The position numbers were made by a program, and so were the translations under genes. A DNA stretch of 47,740 nt from contig NZ_JAHNZZ010000001.1 in the NCBI RefSeq assembly GCF_019039215.1, positions 456,042 to 503,781 of the forward strand. The letters run 5' to 3'. How positions within the stretch are numbered: position 1 is the first letter of the stretch; each line of letters starts with the position of its first letter. Below the pieces are notes generated by a model. It searched no databases, was not told where the DNA came from, and was given only the letters and a program-made list of their open reading frames with translations. Positions 1-8,113 of this stretch are shown in pieces. Origin of the DNA: Bacillus sp. FJAT-29790. GTDB taxonomy: Bacteria; Bacillota; Bacilli; Bacillales; Cytobacillaceae.

Positions 1-108
1 GGTAACGCCGAGGAGGCTCCCGTCCCTCCCCGCGGAAAGCAAGTGTCCGCAGCGGAAATCAATGGGCAAACTTTGAAGGCTAACACAACAATATATGCGA
101 AAATAGCC
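1..108 (+). repeat. MITE-like intergenic repeat, copy A (right part only)
   Basis: This is the right-hand part of the palindromic intergenic repeat found six times in the window; its left part lies before base 1. It ends in CGAAAATAGCC, a variant of the right terminus. Bases 1-78 match the reverse complement of 14867-14790 with only five or six differences. It has no coding capacity and lies immediately upstream of ftsY. Confidence 0.85.
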
Positions 109-167
109 TTTTTTATTCATTCAGACAGTTAACTAGCAATAATTATTTATCATAAGGAAGTGAAAAG

Positions 168-1160
168 ATGAGCTTTTTCAAAAAATTAAAAGAAAAAATA
201 ACGAAACAAACGGATAGTGTAACAGAAAAATTTAAAGAAGGGTTAGCTAAAACCCGCAATAATTTCTCCGGCAAAGTGAATGATCTTGTCGCTCGATATC
301 GAAAAGTGGATGAGGATTTCTTTGAGGAGCTTGAAGAAATCTTAATCCAGGCCGATGTCGGTTTTGACACAGTGATGAAGCTTGTTGAAGAGTTGAAACT
401 GGAAGTGAAACGGAAGAATATTCAGGACCCTCAAGAGGTTCAAAGTGTTATTTCCGAAAAGCTCGTAGAAATTTATGAAGCTGGAGGAAAGAAGACCTCC
501 GAGCTAAACATGCAAACCGACTCATTAACTGTCATCCTTTTTGTTGGAGTAAATGGAGTTGGAAAAACGACAACGATCGGAAAGCTCGCCCATAAATTCA
601 AAAATGAAGGAAAAAATGTCCTTATGGCAGCTGGGGATACGTTCCGGGCTGGAGCTATAGAACAGTTGGAAGTATGGGGAGAAAGAGTCGGAGTAGACGT
701 AATCAAACAAGGTCCGGGTTCTGATCCCGCTGCAGTCATGTTTGACGCGATTCAAGCAGCAAAATCACGAAATGCTGATATCCTTATTTGCGACACGGCT
801 GGCCGCTTGCAAAATAAAGTTAATTTAATGAAGGAACTTGAAAAAGTGAAACGGGTTATTGAGCGTGAAGTTCCCGGTGCTCCGCATGAGGTTCTTTTAG
901 TGCTTGATGCGACAACAGGGCAGAACGCGATGATTCAGGCTAAAACATTTAAGGAAGCTACAAATGTTAGCGGAATCGTATTAACAAAACTTGACGGAAC
1001 CGCAAAAGGCGGCATTGTTTTGGCGATAAGAAATGAATTGGATATTCCCGTTAAGTTTGTCGGTCTTGGAGAGAAAATGGATGATCTACAGGAGTTCAAT
1101 GCGGAACAATATGTGTATGGGTTATTTGCCGACATGGTTGAAAGAGAAACTGAAGAGTAA
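168..1160 (+). CDS. ftsY: Signal recognition particle receptor FtsY
   Basis: FtsY is the membrane-associated GTPase that docks SRP-ribosome-nascent chain complexes at the Sec translocon. The 330-residue product has a short Lys-rich N-terminus (about 1-40) in place of the long acidic A domain of E. coli, then the NG domain. GTPase motifs are visible: GVNGVGKTT at 127-135, DTAGRL from 209 and TKLD at 273-276. The start follows AAGGAAGTG with good spacing. In Bacillaceae ftsY lies downstream of smc, which would be left of this window. About 200 bases containing a repeat fragment separate it from ylxM, so the ylxM-ffh unit probably has its own promoter. Confidence 0.97.
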   Translation: MSFFKKLKEKITKQTDSVTEKFKEGLAKTRNNFSGKVNDLVARYRKVDEDFFEELEEILIQADVGFDTVMKLVEELKLEVKRKNIQDPQEVQSVISEKLVEIYEAGGKKTSELNMQTDSLTVILFVGVNGVGKTTTIGKLAHKFKNEGKNVLMAAGDTFRAGAIEQLEVWGERVGVDVIKQGPGSDPAAVMFDAIQAAKSRNADILICDTAGRLQNKVNLMKELEKVKRVIEREVPGAPHEVLLVLDATTGQNAMIQAKTFKEATNVSGIVLTKLDGTAKGGIVLAIRNELDIPVKFVGLGEKMDDLQEFNAEQYVYGLFADMVERETEE

Positions 1161-1173
1161 TCGTTTTATAAAA

Positions 1174-1240
1174 GGCTGTTTTCGTAAAGTTTGTTGCTTT
1201 TATAATATGATTTTTATTTAATAATCTGAGTTGGTTAGAG
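1174..1240 (+). repeat. MITE-like intergenic repeat, copy B (left end fragment)
   Basis: This begins GGCTGTTTTCGTAAAG and runs through TCTGAGTTG. It matches the left end of copy F at 47647 almost base for base for about 65 bases, then diverges, so only the left arm is left. It sits between ftsY and the ylxM promoter. The rest of the 196-base gap holds only that promoter. Confidence 0.8.
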
Positions 1241-1287
1241 ACAGCTGACCATACGATCTTCCCTCCTCCAAATGTAAAGATAATATC

Positions 1288-1316
1288 TTGACATGTTCGA
1301 AAGTTCTAGGTAAACT
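1288..1316 (+). promoter_or_regulatory. Candidate sigma-A promoter for ylxM-ffh
   Basis: TTGACA (1288-1293) is followed after exactly 17 bases by TAAACT (1311-1316), about 40 bases before the ylxM start. The -35 is a perfect consensus and the -10 matches 4 of 6. It lies outside the repeat fragment just upstream. Confidence 0.6.
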
Positions 1317-1356
1317 TACTATGTAAAGGCTTTTCACTTAACAAGGGGGAGTAGGG

Positions 1357-1689
1357 ATGTTAGAAAAGACAACGAGAATGAATTATCTCTACGATTTTTA
1401 TCAATCGTTGTTAACTCCTAAGCAACGAAGCTATATGTCCCTGTACTACTTAGATGATTTTTCACTTGGAGAGATTGCGGAAGAATATGACGTTAGTCGT
1501 CAAGCCGTTTATGATAATATAAAGAGGACAGAAGCAATGCTTGAAGAGTATGAAGAAAAGCTGCTATTATTTCATAAATTTCTGGAGCGAAGCAAGCTCT
1601 TTTCCAGCATGAAGGCAATGTTCACGGGAGATTCTGAAATCAACAGAAAGATCACGAAGACGATAGCTGAGCTTGAGAAATTAGATTAG
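1357..1689 (+). CDS. ylxM: SRP-associated helix-turn-helix protein YlxM
   Basis: This 110-residue protein belongs to the UPF0122/YlxM family, encoded beside ffh throughout the Firmicutes and known from streptococcal work as an SRP accessory protein that affects Ffh GTPase function. Residues about 20-60 form a sigma70 region-4-like helix-turn-helix (LTPKQRSYM, then [18 protein letters not shown]), and the C-terminal half is charged and coiled-coil-like. GGGGGAG at 1345-1351 precedes the ATG. It ends 11 bases before ffh, whose ribosome binding site overlaps its stop, so the two are co-translated. Confidence 0.93.
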   Translation: MLEKTTRMNYLYDFYQSLLTPKQRSYMSLYYLDDFSLGEIAEEYDVSRQAVYDNIKRTEAMLEEYEEKLLLFHKFLERSKLFSSMKAMFTGDSEINRKITKTIAELEKLD

Positions 1690-1700
1690 GAGGCGGCAAC

Positions 1701-3053
1701 ATGGCATTTGAAGGATTAGCCGACCGACTGCAGAATACAATCCAAAAGATCCGCGGCAAGGGGAAAATTAATGAAGCGGATGTAAAAGAAATGATGCGTG
1801 AAGTTCGTCTTGCCCTTTTAGAAGCGGACGTTAACTTTAAGGTCGTCAAGGAATTTGTCAAAAAGGTAAGTGAACGTGCTGTCGGACAGGAAGTGTTAAA
1901 GAGCTTAACACCTGGACAGCAGGTTATTAAGGTTGTTAAAGAGGAACTGACAGACTTAATGGGTGGAGAGCAAAGCAAAATTGCTGTTTCTAACCGCCCA
2001 CCGACTGTTATTATGATGGTTGGATTACAAGGTGCAGGGAAAACGACGACAACTGGCAAGCTTGCTAATTTGCTGCGCAAGAAATACAATCGTAATCCAA
2101 TGCTTGTTGCAGCTGATATTTATCGCCCCGCTGCGATTAAACAGCTTGAAACGCTTGGAAAACAACTGAGTATGACAGTTTTTTCGCTAGGTGATCAAGT
2201 AAGCCCTGTTGAAATTGCTAAACAGGCGATCGCAAAGGCAAAAGAAGATCATCAAGATTATGTTCTGATTGATACAGCTGGCCGATTGCATGTGGATGAA
2301 ACATTGATGGATGAGCTCAAGCAAATTAAAGAGCTTTCTAAACCAGATGAAATCTTCCTCGTCGTTGATGCGATGACTGGACAAGATGCCGTCAATGTTG
2401 CGCAAAGTTTTAATGAACAGTTAGGATTAACTGGTGTCGTTCTTACAAAGCTAGATGGTGATACTCGTGGGGGAGCAGCTTTGTCGATTCGCTCTGTCAC
2501 GAATACTCCGATCAAATTTGTTGGTCTTGGTGAGAAATTGGACGCACTAGAGTCCTTTCATCCCGAACGAATGGCTTCCCGGATTTTAGGGATGGGAGAC
2601 GTCCTTACACTGATAGAAAAGGCCCAAGCAAATGTTGATGAAGAGAAAGCAAAAGAGCTTCAACAAAAAATGCGGACAGCTTCTTTCACATTAGATGACT
2701 TTTTAGAACAGCTTGGTCAGGTCCGAAATATGGGACCTCTCGATGAACTTTTAAAAATGATGCCTGGGGCTAACAAAATCAAAGGCTTGAATAATCTTCA
2801 AATTGACGAGAAGCAAATTACTCATGTTGAAGCCATTATTAAATCGATGACAAAGGATGAGAAAATTCATCCCGAAACGATCAATGCAAGCCGCCGTAAA
2901 AGGATTGCAAAGGGAAGCGGTACATCTGTTCCTGAAGTGAACCGGTTATTAAAGCAATTTGAAGACATGAAAAAAATGATGAAACAAATGACAGGCATGT
3001 CGCCAAAAGGGAAGAAAAAGGGTGGCTTTAAGCTTCCGTTTAACCCTTTTTAA
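1701..3053 (+). CDS. ffh: Signal recognition particle protein Ffh
   Basis: Ffh is the SRP54 GTPase that binds 4.5S/6S RNA and signal sequences and partners FtsY. The 450 residues show an N domain (1-90), the G domain with GLQGAGKTT around 108-116, DTAGRLH and TKLDGDTRGG, and a Met-rich M domain from about 300 with the GPLDELLKMMPG region and a C-terminal MKKMMKQMTGM stretch that forms the signal-sequence groove. The length is typical for Bacillus. It is coupled to ylxM through an 11-base spacer holding AGGAGG. Confidence 0.98.
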   Translation: MAFEGLADRLQNTIQKIRGKGKINEADVKEMMREVRLALLEADVNFKVVKEFVKKVSERAVGQEVLKSLTPGQQVIKVVKEELTDLMGGEQSKIAVSNRPPTVIMMVGLQGAGKTTTTGKLANLLRKKYNRNPMLVAADIYRPAAIKQLETLGKQLSMTVFSLGDQVSPVEIAKQAIAKAKEDHQDYVLIDTAGRLHVDETLMDELKQIKELSKPDEIFLVVDAMTGQDAVNVAQSFNEQLGLTGVVLTKLDGDTRGGAALSIRSVTNTPIKFVGLGEKLDALESFHPERMASRILGMGDVLTLIEKAQANVDEEKAKELQQKMRTASFTLDDFLEQLGQVRNMGPLDELLKMMPGANKIKGLNNLQIDEKQITHVEAIIKSMTKDEKIHPETINASRRKRIAKGSGTSVPEVNRLLKQFEDMKKMMKQMTGMSPKGKKKGGFKLPFNPF

Positions 3054-3093
3054 GCAGTTATAAAGTTTTTCTTACTCTGTAAAGAAAAAAACC

Positions 3094-3123
3094 TTTACAA
3101 ACTATTTATGTATCTGATATTAT
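3094..3123 (+). promoter_or_regulatory. Candidate sigma-A promoter for rpsP
   Basis: TTTACA (3094-3099), 18 bases, then TATTAT (3118-3123), 38 bases before the rpsP start. A small hairpin, GTAAAG (3079-3084) with CTTTAC (3093-3098), overlaps the -35. Readthrough from ffh is also likely. Confidence 0.5.
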
Positions 3124-3137
3124 ACTATCTTGTGTGA

Positions 3138-3434
<297 letters not shown>

Positions 3435-3444
3435 TTTTATATAA

Positions 3445-3675
3445 ATGAAAGAACTTATCGAAACGATTGTGAAGCCCCTTGTTGATTTTCCGGAAGAAGT
3501 TCAGGTGAATGTTCTTGAAGAAGACAACCGCGTTACCTATCAGCTTTCAGTCAACAAGAATGACATGGGGAAAGTAATTGGGAAGCAAGGGCGCGTTGCA
3601 AAAGCAATACGAACTGTTGTTTATGCAGCAGGATCATCACAGCAGAAAAAGATCTTTATGGAGATCAGTGAATAA
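3445..3675 (+). CDS. khpA: KH-domain RNA-binding protein KhpA (YlqC)
   Basis: The 76-residue protein is a single KH domain with the GKVIGKQGRVAKAIR loop (about residues 42-56, containing the GxxG RNA-binding turn). KhpA works with KhpB (Jag) as an RNA chaperone in Gram-positive bacteria and affects cell length and division in streptococci. It starts 10 bases after rpsP, and no good Shine-Dalgarno sequence precedes the ATG (upstream bases TAAGTAATTTTATATAA), so translation probably depends on ribosomes finishing rpsP. A strong terminator follows. Confidence 0.93.
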   Translation: MKELIETIVKPLVDFPEEVQVNVLEEDNRVTYQLSVNKNDMGKVIGKQGRVAKAIRTVVYAAGSSQQKKIFMEISE

Positions 3676-3708
3676 GAAAAGCGGAGATCGCTGGCGATCA
3701 AGGCTGAA

Positions 3709-3740
3709 CAAAAAAAGGAGGGGAAACCCTCCTTTTTTTC
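3709..3740 (+). terminator. Rho-independent terminator after khpA
   Basis: A run of A, GGAGGG, a GAAA tetraloop, CCCTCC and seven T form a strong, bidirectional intrinsic terminator. It closes the rpsP-khpA unit, so ylqD-rimM-trmD should need its own start or readthrough. Confidence 0.9.
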
Positions 3741-3757
3741 CAATTATAAAAACTCTT

Positions 3758-3978
3758 GGCTGTTTTCTAAAAGATTGTTGCTTTTATCACCATTGAAAAC
3801 GGTGAGTGGATTGGAGCGGAAGGCACTTGACTCCTGCGGGAGATAGAGGAAAAGTCGAGACCCCGCAGACGGAACGTCGAGGAGGCTTGACTTCCTCCCC
3901 GTGGAAAGCAAGTGTTCTGTAGCGGAAAGGAACGGTCATTGTTTATTCCCGATAACAATATTTTTTACGAAAACAGCC
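3758..3978 (+). repeat. MITE-like intergenic repeat, copy C (full length)
   Basis: This is a full 221-bp copy. The left end GGCTGTTTTC and right end GAAAACAGCC are perfect 10-bp inverted repeats. It is flanked by AACTCTT at 3751-3757 and again at 3980-3986 (7 bp perfect, or 7 of 8 if the flank starts directly at the terminus), which reads as a target-site duplication. The interior is rich in nested palindromes, for example CTGCGGG with CCCCGCAG and GGAGGCTTG with CTTCCTCC. It has no ORF. It lies between khpA and ylqD inside an otherwise conserved operon. Confidence 0.92.
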
Positions 3979-4038
3979 TAACTCTTCCTTGTACATAGCA
4001 GAATTATTCACGATTTTAGCCTTTAGGAGGCGTTGTTG

Positions 4039-4425
4039 GTGAAAATACTTCAATCTGTCGTGGTAAAGCAAGTTCTTACGGAAAATAGTAAGGATAAATT
4101 ATTTGAAAACTATGCTACGAAGAAACAGCAGCTGGAAAAGGAATGTGACCAGCTCCGGTTTGAAATGAAAAAGTTAGAGAAATCCAAGAAGTTCCAACCG
4201 ATCAGTTTAAAAAAGCATTTCGAAAAAGAAATAGAAATGCGTCAAGAAAAAGTGAAGCTGCTTGATTTTCAAACGGAACAATTACATATGCTACCATTAG
4301 GAAGCGAACTGAAAGAAAAAGAGGTAAAGGCGATTATTGAGATCAATGAAGGGGATCGCTGGGAAGATGTTCAAAGCGGGAGAACGATCATTATTAAGGA
4401 TGGAATTATTGATGAAATTCGCTAG
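4039..4425 (+). CDS. ylqD: YlqD family protein
   Basis: This is a 128-residue conserved protein of unknown function, named from its position and similarity to B. subtilis YlqD. The N-terminus ([17 protein letters not shown]) is followed by a long charged coiled coil (about 25-85) and a C-terminal beta-type segment ([21 protein letters not shown]). The GTG at 4039 was chosen over two in-frame TTG codons (4033, 4036) because it lies 8 bases from AGGAGG and gives the family N-terminus. It sits directly before rimM, suggesting a link to ribosome maturation, but no function is shown. Confidence 0.88.
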   Translation: MKILQSVVVKQVLTENSKDKLFENYATKKQQLEKECDQLRFEMKKLEKSKKFQPISLKKHFEKEIEMRQEKVKLLDFQTEQLHMLPLGSELKEKEVKAIIEINEGDRWEDVQSGRTIIIKDGIIDEIR

Positions 4426-4439
4426 AGGTGAATAACGAG

Positions 4440-4958
4440 ATGGAAAAATGGTTTAATGTTGGAAAAATCGTAAATACTCATGGCATTAAAGGGGAAGCAA
4501 GAGTCATTTCAAAAACTGATTTTGCGGACGAGCGCTATAAACCGGGAAATAAATTATCATTGTTTATGCCTGAATCCAATATAGCGACTGAACTGACAAT
4601 CAAAACACATCGGAAACATAAATCATTCGATTTAGTATCATTTATCGGTTATGAAAATATAAACGACATCGAAAAAATGAAGGGCGGAATTTTGAAAGTT
4701 GCAGAAAGCCAGCTCGGCCAGCTAGAAGAGGATGAATTTTATTACCATGAAATTATCGGCTGTACAGTGACAACGGTCGACGGAAAAGAAGTGGGCAAAG
4801 TTCGTGAAATCCTTTCTCCGGGAGCAAATGATGTGTGGGTAATTAAAGGTACGGCCGGGAAAGAAATTCTGATTCCGTACATTGAAGATGTTGTGAAGAA
4901 GGTAAATGTTCATGAAAAAATGATTATAATTGAGCCGATGGAAGGGCTGCTTTCATGA
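4440..4958 (+). CDS. rimM: Ribosome maturation factor RimM
   Basis: RimM assists 30S head assembly by binding ribosomal protein S19. The 172-residue protein has the N-terminal barrel ([18 protein letters not shown]) and the C-terminal PRC-barrel ([15 protein letters not shown], then [16 protein letters not shown]). The ATG at 4440 follows AGGTG by 9 bases and gives the family N-terminus; an in-frame GTG at 4428 lies inside that ribosome binding site. The stop overlaps the trmD start. Confidence 0.96.
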   Translation: MEKWFNVGKIVNTHGIKGEARVISKTDFADERYKPGNKLSLFMPESNIATELTIKTHRKHKSFDLVSFIGYENINDIEKMKGGILKVAESQLGQLEEDEFYYHEIIGCTVTTVDGKEVGKVREILSPGANDVWVIKGTAGKEILIPYIEDVVKKVNVHEKMIIIEPMEGLLS

Positions 4959-5695
4959 TGAAAATTGATGTTCTCACCCTTTTTCCTGAAATGTTTGCTG
5001 GCGTCCTCGGCCATTCGATTTTAAAAAAAGCAGCTGAAAATAAGGCTGTTGAATACAATGTTGTTAATTTCAGAGATTATGCTGACAATAAGCATCAAAC
5101 AGTCGATGATTATCCATATGGCGGCGGAGCGGGGATGGTTTTAAAGCCGCAGCCAATCTTTGATGCTGTTGCAGACTTACAGAAAAAAGGGGGATCCTCT
5201 CCGAGGGTTATCCTTCTTTGTCCACAAGGGGAACGGTATACGCAGAAAAAAGCAGAGGAGCTTGCGAATCTCGAACATCTTATTTTCGTTTGCGGTCATT
5301 ATGAAGGATACGACGAAAGGATCCGGGAGACGGTTGTAACGGATGAAATCTCAATTGGTGATTATGTTTTAACCGGCGGAGAACTAGGTGCAATGACTGT
5401 GATTGATAGCGTTGTTCGTCTTCTTCCAGGGGTTCTTGGGAAAGAAGAATCACACATACAAGACTCTTTTAGTACAGGCCTACTTGAACATCCTCACTAT
5501 ACCCGTCCTGCAGATTTTAGGGGAATGAAAGTTCCTGATGTTCTCCTCTCTGGTAATCATCGCTTAATTGATGAATGGAGAACGAAAGAATCTTTAAGAA
5601 GAACTGTTCTTCGCCGTCCAGATTTACTAGAACATATCCAATTATCCAATGAACAGAAAAAATGGCTAGAAGAAATTAAAAAAGAGAACAAATAA
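4955..5695 (+). CDS. trmD: tRNA (guanosine(37)-N1)-methyltransferase TrmD
   Basis: TrmD methylates G37 next to the anticodon using S-adenosylmethionine, preventing frameshifts. The 245-246-residue protein has the SPOUT trefoil-knot core: [30 protein letters not shown], the cofactor loop [11 protein letters not shown] and [20 protein letters not shown] at 4955-4960 offers two starts; the second (4958) matches the usual family N-terminus and overlaps the rimM stop as ATGA, while the first has better spacing from GAAGGG. Confidence 0.97.
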   Translation: MMKIDVLTLFPEMFAGVLGHSILKKAAENKAVEYNVVNFRDYADNKHQTVDDYPYGGGAGMVLKPQPIFDAVADLQKKGGSSPRVILLCPQGERYTQKKAEELANLEHLIFVCGHYEGYDERIRETVVTDEISIGDYVLTGGELGAMTVIDSVVRLLPGVLGKEESHIQDSFSTGLLEHPHYTRPADFRGMKVPDVLLSGNHRLIDEWRTKESLRRTVLRRPDLLEHIQLSNEQKKWLEEIKKENK

Positions 5696-5697
5696 CA

Positions 5698-5726
5698 TTG
5701 ATGTTGTAAGCTCGTTATGATAAAAT
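5698..5726 (+). promoter_or_regulatory. Candidate sigma-A promoter for rplS
   Basis: TTGATG (5698-5703), 17 bases, then TAAAAT (5721-5726). Transcripts would carry an untranslated leader of roughly 100 bases before rplS. Confidence 0.55.
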
Positions 5727-5732
5727 ATTTTT

Positions 5733-5835
5733 TGTGACTAAGGCCGACTCGTTCAGTTTTATGTCCTATAAAGATGTTCCGCTGCAATCAGAAAAAAAGA
5801 TGTGCAAGAGCGTCTGTTGGAAGGAGTTGAAAACG
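5733..5835 (+). promoter_or_regulatory. Putative L19 leader region
   Basis: About 100 untranslated bases lie between the candidate promoter and rplS. Low-GC Gram-positive rplS genes are known to carry a structured L19 leader RNA at this place. I infer the leader from position and did not fold it in full. An ORF frame runs through it into rplS, but its start lacks a ribosome binding site and the extension is not family-like. Confidence 0.35.
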
Positions 5836-6180
5836 ATGCATAAATTAATCGAAGAAATCACAAAAGAACAACTTCGTGCGGATGTTCCTGCGTTCCGTCC
5901 TGGTGATACTGTACGTGTACACGTAAGTATTGTTGAGGGAACTCGTGAGCGTATTCAGGTGTATGAAGGTGTTGTGATTAAGCGTCGTGGTGGTGGAATC
6001 AGCGAAACTTTCACAGTTCGTAAGATTTCTTACGGTGTAGGCGTAGAGCGTACATTCCCTGTGCACACACCAAAAATTGCGAAGCTTGAAGTTATTCGCC
6101 GCGGTAAAGTACGTCGTGCGAAACTTTACTACCTACGTAAATTACGTGGTAAAAAAGCTCGTATTAAAGAAATTCGTTAA
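5836..6180 (+). CDS. rplS: 50S ribosomal protein L19
   Basis: L19 lies at the 30S-50S interface. The 114-residue protein shows [47 protein letters not shown] and the basic C-terminus [20 protein letters not shown]. The ATG at 5836 follows AAGGAG with good spacing and gives the family N-terminus. A terminator follows directly. As in B. subtilis it ends the rimM-trmD-rplS block, probably with an additional promoter of its own. Confidence 0.98.
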   Translation: MHKLIEEITKEQLRADVPAFRPGDTVRVHVSIVEGTRERIQVYEGVVIKRRGGGISETFTVRKISYGVGVERTFPVHTPKIAKLEVIRRGKVRRAKLYYLRKLRGKKARIKEIR

Positions 6181-6190
6181 TAGTCTAATG

Positions 6191-6219
6191 GAAGGAGCTT
6201 GTTTAACAAGCTCCTTTTT
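6191..6219 (+). terminator. Rho-independent terminator after rplS
   Basis: GGAGCTTG and CAAGCTCC form the stem, followed by TTTTTC, 11 bases after the rplS stop. Confidence 0.9.
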
Positions 6220-6350
6220 CATTGCTAATATTTTAATGTAAATGTAAAATAATAAGATGAAAATTACTTTAAAAAGCTTTGAGAGATAAGAACGAGGGAA
6301 AGCTATCAAGGACAATCATCGTAGGAAAAGGAATGTCTTTTACGAGGATT

Positions 6351-6359
6351 TGGCATAAT
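6351..6359 (+). promoter_or_regulatory. Possible extended -10 promoter for lepB
   Basis: TGGCATAAT (TGn plus CATAAT) lies 45 bases before the signal peptidase start, without a good -35. Some promoter is needed because a terminator precedes this gene. The rest of 6220-6404 shows nothing convincing. Confidence 0.3.
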
Positions 6360-6404
6360 TGTCGAATGGATGCACTATGCTTTTCTAAGAACGGGAGGAA
6401 ATAA

Positions 6405-6956
6405 ATGACGAAGAAGAAAAATGAACTGTGGGAATGGACGAAGGCCCTTGTAATAGCCGTTCTCTTAGCGGCAGTTATCCGATATTTTTTATTTGCACCG
6501 ATTGTTGTAGATGGGTTATCTATGATGCCAACACTGCATGATCAAGACAGGATGATCGTAAATAAATTCAGCTATAAAGTAGGAAAGCCGAAGCGTTTTG
6601 ATATCATCGTTTTTCATGCCCCGGAAAATAAAGATTACATAAAGAGGGTTATTGGTCTGCCAGGGGATCGGATTGAATACAGAGATGATACCCTATATGT
6701 AAATGGTGAAGCCTATCAAGAACCGTATTTGGATGAGTATAAAAAACAAGTGATTGACGGCCCGCTGACTGAACCATTTACGCTCGAGGAAAAGACTGGA
6801 CAGGAAACCGTTCCGGAAGGCCATCTTTTTGTCATGGGTGATAACCGCCGATTTAGTAAGGATAGCCGGCATATCGGAACTGTGCCAATGGAAAAAGTGT
6901 TAGGTAATACAGGTATCATTTACTGGCCGATCGAAGATATTCGGATCGTTAAATAA
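6405..6956 (+). CDS. lepB: Type I signal peptidase
   Basis: This membrane peptidase removes signal peptides from secreted proteins. The 183-residue protein has a single N-terminal membrane segment (about 14-30) and an extracellular S26 catalytic domain. The nucleophile is Ser39 in SMMPTL and the general base is Lys80 in KRVIGLPGD; box E (GDNRRFSKDSRHIG) is intact. It is the Sip type of Bacillus (sipS/sipT-like). GGGAGG lies 6 bases before the ATG. B. subtilis has no sip gene between rplS and rbgA, but related bacilli such as the B. cereus group, as I recall, do. Confidence 0.95.
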   Translation: MTKKKNELWEWTKALVIAVLLAAVIRYFLFAPIVVDGLSMMPTLHDQDRMIVNKFSYKVGKPKRFDIIVFHAPENKDYIKRVIGLPGDRIEYRDDTLYVNGEAYQEPYLDEYKKQVIDGPLTEPFTLEEKTGQETVPEGHLFVMGDNRRFSKDSRHIGTVPMEKVLGNTGIIYWPIEDIRIVK

Positions 6957-6975
6957 CAATAATGTTTTTAAAAAA

Positions 6976-7091
6976 GGCTCTTTTCTAAGAGATTGTTGCT
7001 TTTAAAACGAAACCTGTTGTAGGTTGATTGGAGCGGAAATCAACCAATCCGCACTACTTGGTAAATAGCAACAAAGTTTACGAAAACATCC
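6976..7091 (+). repeat. MITE-like intergenic repeat, copy D (internally deleted)
   Basis: This 116-bp derivative begins GGCTCTTTTCTAAGAG and ends TTTACGAAAACATCC. It keeps both terminal arms and the GATTGGAGCGGAA core but has lost the central palindromic block. Flanks TTAAAAAA and TTGTGAAA match at only 5 of 8 positions, so no clear duplication is left. It lies between lepB and rbgA. Confidence 0.8.
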
Positions 7092-7131
7092 TTGTGAAAA
7101 GAGTCCTAAATAAAGTAAGGAGCTGGCAGCA

Positions 7132-8004
7132 TTGACTATACAATGGTTTCCTGGTCACATGGCGAAAGCCCGCAGACAGGTGACAGAAAAACTTAAACTA
7201 GTAGATATCATCTTTGAACTTGTTGATGCGAGAATTCCTTACTCTTCCCGAAATCCGATGATTGATGAGATTATTCAGCATAAGCCGAGATTAGTGCTTT
7301 TAAACAAGGCTGATATGGCTGACAAAGATGTGACGAAGCAATGGATAAAGCATTTTCAGAGTAAAGGAATAAAAGCGCTGGCAATTAACTCTCAAGCGGG
7401 ACAAGGCATGAAAGAAATTGTTGCAGCATCACAGGAAATATTAAAAGAAAAATTTGATCGCATGAGAGCAAAGGGCGTAAAGCCCCGGGCGATTCGCGCC
7501 ATGATTGTAGGAATTCCAAATGCTGGAAAGTCGACGTTAATCAATAGACTTGCGAAAAAGAATATTGCGAAGACAGGTAATACGCCTGGTGTTACAAAAG
7601 CCCAGCAATGGATTAAGGTTGGAAAAGAATTGGAACTTCTGGATACGCCAGGAATTCTTTGGCCGAAATTTGAAGATCAAGAGGTCGGCTTGAAGCTTGC
7701 ATTGACAGGTGCGATTAAAGATGCGATCTTAAACTTACAAGATGTAGCTGTTTATGCACTTCAATTTCTAGAAAAAAGATATCCGGACCGCATGAAAGAA
7801 CGTTACATGCTTGAGATCATTCCGGAAGATATTGTGGAATTGTTTGACCACATCGGAAAGCTGCGCGGATGCCTAATGGGCGGCGGAGAAATCGATTATG
7901 ATAAAGTCACGGAGCTCATCATTAGAGAATTCCGAACAGAGAGAATGGGTCCGATTACGTTAGAGCGCCCTGAAGAATTAGTCGTACAAGCTGAATCAGA
8001 ATAA
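7132..8004 (+). CDS. rbgA: Ribosome biogenesis GTPase RbgA (YlqF)
   Basis: RbgA is a late 50S assembly GTPase, essential in B. subtilis, that is needed for incorporation of L16 and other proteins. The 290-residue protein is a circularly permuted GTPase: NKAD (G4) at 58-61 comes before GIPNAGKST (G1) at 127-135 and DTPG (G3) at 171-174. The C-terminal ANTAR-like helical domain follows. A TTG start at 7132 is chosen because AAGGAG lies 9 bases upstream and the family N-terminus ([10 protein letters not shown]) follows at once. A terminator follows. Confidence 0.96.
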   Translation: MTIQWFPGHMAKARRQVTEKLKLVDIIFELVDARIPYSSRNPMIDEIIQHKPRLVLLNKADMADKDVTKQWIKHFQSKGIKALAINSQAGQGMKEIVAASQEILKEKFDRMRAKGVKPRAIRAMIVGIPNAGKSTLINRLAKKNIAKTGNTPGVTKAQQWIKVGKELELLDTPGILWPKFEDQEVGLKLALTGAIKDAILNLQDVAVYALQFLEKRYPDRMKERYMLEIIPEDIVELFDHIGKLRGCLMGGGEIDYDKVTELIIREFRTERMGPITLERPEELVVQAESE

Positions 8005-8036
8005 AGAAATTGAAAATTGATCAATATTGCACTCCG

Positions 8037-8068
8037 GGCCTTCTTTCATAGAAGGCCTTCATTTTTTC
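8037..8068 (+). terminator. Rho-independent terminator after rbgA
   Basis: GGCCTTCT, loop TTCAT, AGAAGGCC, then a T-rich tail (TTCATTTTTTC). It lies 33 bases after the rbgA stop and before rnhB. No confident promoter fits in the 45 bases before rnhB. Confidence 0.85.
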
Positions 8069-8113
8069 ATAAAAAACCCGATACATAGAGTATGGAATTC
8101 AAGGAGAATCATC

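Noticed and set aside
5734..5835. N-terminal extension of L19 back to 5734
   Set aside because: There is no ribosome binding site at the upstream start, and the ATG at 5836 gives the universal L19 N-terminus behind AAGGAG.
6279..6404. Short + strand frame from TTG 6279 ending exactly before the lepB ATG, containing TIIVGKGMSF
   Set aside because: It has no ribosome binding site, is only 41 codons, and its vague likeness to antiterminator RNA-binding domains is too weak.
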